From contig SKTL01000246.1 of NCBI GenBank assembly GCA_007122555.1, positions 1-9,935 on the forward strand: a stretch of DNA of 9,935 bases, given 5' to 3'. The translations under genes and the position numbers were made by a program. This DNA comes from Thermomicrobiaceae bacterium (GTDB taxonomy: Bacteria > Chloroflexota > Chloroflexia > Thermomicrobiales > Thermomicrobiaceae). The number at the start of each line of letters is the position of its first letter. Within the stretch, counting starts at the first letter, position 1. Below the pieces are notes generated by a model, which was given only the letters and a program-made list of their open reading frames with translations, did not search any database and was not told the DNA's origin. This document shows, piece by piece, positions 7,490-9,935 of the stretch.

Positions 7490-7635
7490 CGCTCACGGCG
7501 GGACTTCCTCGTTCATCGCCGCCAGTAGTGGCAAACCTGTTCCCGGGCAGCCGGTTCGCCAATGCCGCGTGGCACAATCTGAGTGGCGCGGCGAACCGTT
7601 CGCCGTACCGGGTTACCTATCACTCAGGGTCGTCC

Positions 7636-8358
7636 GTGTTCAACTTTCTCATCATCATCATCGCCTATTTTCTGGTGATCGCCATGCTGGCGATCGGCGT
7701 TGTCGGGCTGCAACCAGGTGCGGTTCGTCCAATGCTGCGCGCGCCGCGACATTTCCTGCGACTGCTCATCAGCAAACGCATGCGACAGAATCATGCCCTG
7801 GAACACGCTACCATTACGATTCTCCAGCAACGACATCGCGTTCGTGGGGTCGTCGGCATGCCGGCCGAGGATGGATTTCACATCCGCGGCAGAGTCTCGC
7901 CAGACGCGGTCATCAGCGCGACGCAGGAGGGGATTCGTCGTCTGAAGAAGGGTGAACGGAAACTGGCCTGGAGCAATCGATGCCCGACATCGCTGGTGGC
8001 GACGCAGCTGCTCCTGGCGATTGTGTTTCTGGCTATTGTCCTGGCGATCTGGCGAGAATTCACCGCGCCGCCGTTTCTGATCGCACTGCTCGGAGGCGCC
8101 CTGCTTGGCCCGCCGGTGAGCCCCTACCTGCAGCGGCTCCTGCTCGTGGATCCGAATCCAGGGAACCTGCAGTTCCGCGATATTGAAATTCAGCAGCCGA
8201 CCGGCCGGTTGGCTGTGCTCTCGTTCGTGGTGTATGCGCCCATGCTTGTTCGCACGGCGTCAGTCCCGGCTGACGGGCGAGTTCCAGATGGGGACGTCAC
8301 GCTGATAACGCGCGAGAGGGAAGAAATACCCGCCGGAAAATACCGGCTCCGCGAGTGA
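7636..8358 (+). CDS. DUF6391-type integral membrane protein with HxxEH motif
   Basis: The function is unknown. From GTG 7636 it has 240 residues. A membrane segment starts almost at residue 2 (about 2-24), followed by a cytoplasm- or surface-facing soluble part with the family hallmark NHALEHATI (about 52-60), then a GFHIRG segment (80-85), a KKGERKLAWSNRCPTS stretch (104-119), two further membrane segments (about 120-139 and 144-162) and a C-terminal soluble tail. The hallmark matches what I recall of DUF6391 proteins of cyanobacteria and Chloroflexota. HALEH reads as HxxEH, an inverted zinc-protease-like motif, but no catalysis is proven. Start: GTG 7636 has CAGGG (7625-7629) 6 nt upstream; a GTG at 7528 would add 36 residues without a ribosome site or signal-like character. 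It follows gatD on the same strand, 146 nt on. Confidence 0.75.
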   Translation: MFNFLIIIIAYFLVIAMLAIGVVGLQPGAVRPMLRAPRHFLRLLISKRMRQNHALEHATITILQQRHRVRGVVGMPAEDGFHIRGRVSPDAVISATQEGIRRLKKGERKLAWSNRCPTSLVATQLLLAIVFLAIVLAIWREFTAPPFLIALLGGALLGPPVSPYLQRLLLVDPNPGNLQFRDIEIQQPTGRLAVLSFVVYAPMLVRTASVPADGRVPDGDVTLITREREEIPAGKYRLRE

Positions 8359-8403
8359 GCCAGTACCGGCGGGATTGCGCGCGTCTTCAGTTCGGCAGGT
8401 TGG

Positions 8404-8556
8404 TTAGCGCCGATCGGATTGCGGGGAGTCAGCTCGAACCGGTACAGGCGCCGGCGCCTGTTGGTTTACCGGAGTCAGGGCGTGACGCAGGCGATCGAGA
8501 CCGGCCTGAATCAGCCGTCCAATTTGCTCGATCATGTGGCGGGATGTCCTCTCCAT
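8404..8556 (-). CDS. Possible small protein, 50 residues, unknown
   Basis: A minus-strand frame encodes a putative amphipathic helix (MIEQIGRLIQAGLDRLRHAL, residues 8-27) followed by a Pro/Ala/Gln-rich tail. Codon choice looks natural for this GC content. Against it, no good ribosome site precedes the ATG at 8556; GAGAGG lies 12 nt before the inner ATG at 8535, which is long. The frame is open further up to TTG 8586. An extended -10 on the same strand at 8699-8691 could drive it. I do not recognise a family, and it may be chance. Confidence 0.25.
   Translation of the reverse strand: MERTSRHMIEQIGRLIQAGLDRLRHALTPVNQQAPAPVPVRADSPQSDRR
8444..8461. repeat. 18-bp perfect palindrome (possible hairpin or operator)
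   Basis: ACAGGCGCCGGCGCCTGT is its own reverse complement. As RNA it folds as a 7-bp GC-rich stem with a CCGG loop. It is flanked by a second arm pair, CCGGTA (8439-8444) and TACCGG (8467-8472). Only a short T-rich run (TTGGTTT) follows on the plus strand, so it is a weak candidate for the terminator of the DUF6391 gene, whose stop is 86 nt upstream. Confidence 0.7.
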
Positions 8557-8570
8557 AGAATCGTGGGCTG

Positions 8571-8599
8571 TTGCCCGTTTCCTCAATCATTGATATAAC
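8571..8599 (+). promoter_or_regulatory. Promoter candidate for the phosphofructokinase gene
   Basis: TTGCCC (8571-8576), a 17-nt spacer, then TATAAC (8594-8599) with an upstream TGA giving an extended -10 form. The -10 matches at 5 of 6 and the -35 at 4 of 6 positions. Transcription would start near 8606, leaving a leader of about 94 nt before the GTG at 8700. Confidence 0.5.
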
Positions 8600-8690
8600 G
8601 CATCGGCCGTGCCCGAGTTTCCGGGATCGTGCAATGTGTGCGCTAAAGGATCTCGTTCCGACGGCCTGAACTTGACATACGACGATTCGG

Positions 8691-8699
8691 ATTATACCA
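8691..8699 (-). promoter_or_regulatory. Leftward extended -10 (TGGTATAAT)
   Basis: Read on the minus strand this is a perfect TATAAT with a TGn extension, directly before the phosphofructokinase start codon. No -35 is visible at 17-18 nt. It would start leftward transcription near 8684, antisense to the phosphofructokinase leader and toward the small ORF at 8404-8556. Confidence 0.4.
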
Positions 8700-9896
8700 G
8701 TGTCACGACTCCTGCTCGCACAATCTGGCGGCGCAACCGCTGTGATCAATGCATCCCTGGTTGGCGCTATCGAGGCCGCTCGGTCAAGCGATCAGATTGA
8801 CGCGATCGCCGGCGCCCGGAACGGGATCGAGGGACTGCTGGCGGAACGGCTGGTCGACCTTGGCGCTCAGTCGACGGCGACGCTTGACCGGCTGAACCGA
8901 ACACCCTCGGCCACGCTCGGCACAACCCGCCAGAAGATGACCGACGAGATGGCTGTGCGAACGCTGGAGATTCTGGAGCGTTACGGCATCAACCTTGTCG
9001 CGTTTATCGGCGGAAACGACACGGCGGACTCGGCAATGCGCCTGGCGGCGGCGGCGAGGCAGACCGGTCAACCGCTGCGGGTCATCAGCATCCCGAAAAC
9101 CATCGACAACGACCTTCCATCGACTGACCACTGTCCGGGATATGGGTCCATCGCGCGATTTATCGCGCAGGCGACTCGCTCGTCAGGCATTGACACCGCT
9201 GCAACGGCGCAGCTCTACCCGGTCAAGCTGATCGAGGTGATGGGACGAAATGCCGGCTGGGTGGCGGCATCGTCAGCGCTCGGCCAGGTCGATCATAGCG
9301 ATCCGCCACACCTGATCTTCTTCCCGGAGCGGCCGGTTAGCTCAACCGACGAATTCCTCGAAGAAATCGCCCGGACCCACGCCGAGCGCGGACAGGTTGT
9401 CGCGGTCATTCCCGAGACGATGCGGGATACCGAGGGCAACCCGCTCAGCGGCAACACCGTGGTCTGGCGAGATTCATTCGGCCATCCCTACTACGGCGGC
9501 CCGGGCCCGGCCCTGACCTCGGCAGTCCAGGAGAAACTCGGGTTGCGCGCCCGGTATGACAAGCCGGGGACGATTTCCCGCATGTTTGAACTGTCGATAT
9601 CGGAACCGGACCTGATGGCCGCCCGGGAATGCGGCGCAGCCGGCGTTCGGTTGTTGCTCGATGGGCGCTCCGAGGTTATGGTGACCATCGAACGAACAGG
9701 CAACGAACCGTTCGCGATCACGACCGGCTGCGTCGGCCTGGAAACCGTCGCCAACCGGGAGCGGTTGCTGCCCGATGAATACATTGGCGCTGATGGTCGC
9801 AGCGTCACCGCCGCATTCCGCACGTACGCATTGCCATTGATCGGCGGGCCGCTGGAGCCATACGGCCGGCTGGACGACCTGCCGTTCCGGCCATGA
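8700..9896 (+). CDS. pfp: PPi-type 6-phosphofructokinase
   Basis: This cytoplasmic enzyme phosphorylates fructose 6-phosphate to fructose 1,6-bisphosphate; the active site indicates pyrophosphate as donor, which makes the step reversible. The 398-residue product has the N-terminal SGGATAVIN loop (9-17; usually GGPTAVIN), GGNDT (104-108) and PKTIDND (132-138). In E. coli PfkA numbering these give Asp at 104 and Lys at 124, the residues of PPi-dependent enzymes, where ATP enzymes have Gly at both. The catalytic Asp lies in TIDND, and MGRNAGW (181-187) is the sugar phosphate site. Asn replaces the Asp before Asp104, as in some PPi-clade members. The start GTG 8700 gives the standard N terminus but lacks a visible Shine-Dalgarno site. 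Its stop TGA overlaps the ATG of a following frame. PPi use is inferred from residues, not shown. Confidence 0.93.
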   Translation: MSRLLLAQSGGATAVINASLVGAIEAARSSDQIDAIAGARNGIEGLLAERLVDLGAQSTATLDRLNRTPSATLGTTRQKMTDEMAVRTLEILERYGINLVAFIGGNDTADSAMRLAAAARQTGQPLRVISIPKTIDNDLPSTDHCPGYGSIARFIAQATRSSGIDTAATAQLYPVKLIEVMGRNAGWVAASSALGQVDHSDPPHLIFFPERPVSSTDEFLEEIARTHAERGQVVAVIPETMRDTEGNPLSGNTVVWRDSFGHPYYGGPGPALTSAVQEKLGLRARYDKPGTISRMFELSISEPDLMAARECGAAGVRLLLDGRSEVMVTIERTGNEPFAITTGCVGLETVANRERLLPDEYIGADGRSVTAAFRTYALPLIGGPLEPYGRLDDLPFRP

Positions 9897-9935
9897 CGGC
9901 GAGTCAACCGGGGAAGAGCTTGAATCTGCCCCCAC
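9893..9935 (+). CDS. Start of a possible downstream gene, cut by the window edge
   Basis: ATG 9893 overlaps the phosphofructokinase stop as ATGA, and the frame stays open for the remaining 14 codons (MTASQPGKSLNLPP). The overlap is typical of coupled genes, but no ribosome site is evident and too little is present to name a product. Confidence 0.35.
   Translation, partial: MTASQPGKSLNLPP

Larger units (their letters stand above)
8359..8699. other. Intergenic region between DUF6391 gene and phosphofructokinase
   Basis: This 341-base stretch holds no well-supported gene. It contains an 18-bp perfect palindrome at 8444-8461, a possible 50-residue minus-strand ORF at 8404-8556, a plus-strand promoter candidate at 8571-8599, and a minus-strand extended -10 at 8691-8699. 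The 8606-8684 segment would be transcribed on both strands if both promoters work. Confidence 0.5.

Noticed and set aside
7492..7523. Hairpin CGGCG/CGCCG after gatD as an intrinsic terminator
   Set aside because: The stem is only 5 bp with a 16-nt loop and no T-run follows.
7528..7635. 36-residue extension of the DUF6391 protein from GTG 7528
   Set aside because: No ribosome site and no signal-like or domain-like character; GTG 7636 has CAGGG at 6 nt and places the membrane segment at the N terminus.

Overview
The window is about 60% GC and densely coded, with frequent GTG and TTG starts. It reads as the chromosome of a bacterium with a rod-type, monoderm-like cell wall. The gene mix is MreB/MreC, the MurT-GatD lipid II amidation pair, a DUF6391 membrane protein, a LysM-rich M23 peptidase and a PPi-type phosphofructokinase. 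It points to Chloroflexota, perhaps the Thermomicrobia/Sphaerobacter side. That placement is inference from gene content and protein style; there is no rRNA or other marker here. I see no mobile element, CRISPR array, rRNA or tRNA.

Layout: (1) 29-1006, minus strand, a diacylglycerol/lipid kinase. (2) 1007-1420, a divergent intergenic region with weak promoter-like elements and a 12-bp palindrome. (3) 1421-3235, plus strand, a membrane-anchored protein with a long cytoplasmic tail, four LysM domains and an intact M23 endopeptidase domain. (4) 3413-7489, a compact plus-strand cluster mreB-mreC-murT-gatD, with a TTG/TGA overlap between mreC and murT and 10 bp between murT and gatD. (5) 7636-8358, a DUF6391 membrane protein with an HxxEH motif. 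(6) 8359-8699, a gene-poor interval with an 18-bp perfect palindrome, a possible leftward 50-residue ORF and two promoter-like elements facing each other. (7) 8700-9896, a PPi-dependent 6-phosphofructokinase, whose stop overlaps the ATG of a possible gene running off the right edge.

How the genes fit together: most of the window concerns the cell envelope. MreB and MreC scaffold lateral wall synthesis. MurT-GatD converts D-Glu to D-isoGln in the lipid II stem peptide. The LysM-M23 protein is likely to bind and cut peptidoglycan. The lipid kinase may recycle diacylglycerol. The phosphofructokinase is central carbon metabolism and looks like a separate unit. I do not see a clearly new multi-gene system. 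The least explained points are the coupling of MurT-GatD to mreBC without mreD/pbp2/rodA, the conserved HxxEH motif in the DUF6391 protein, and the 8359-8699 interval.
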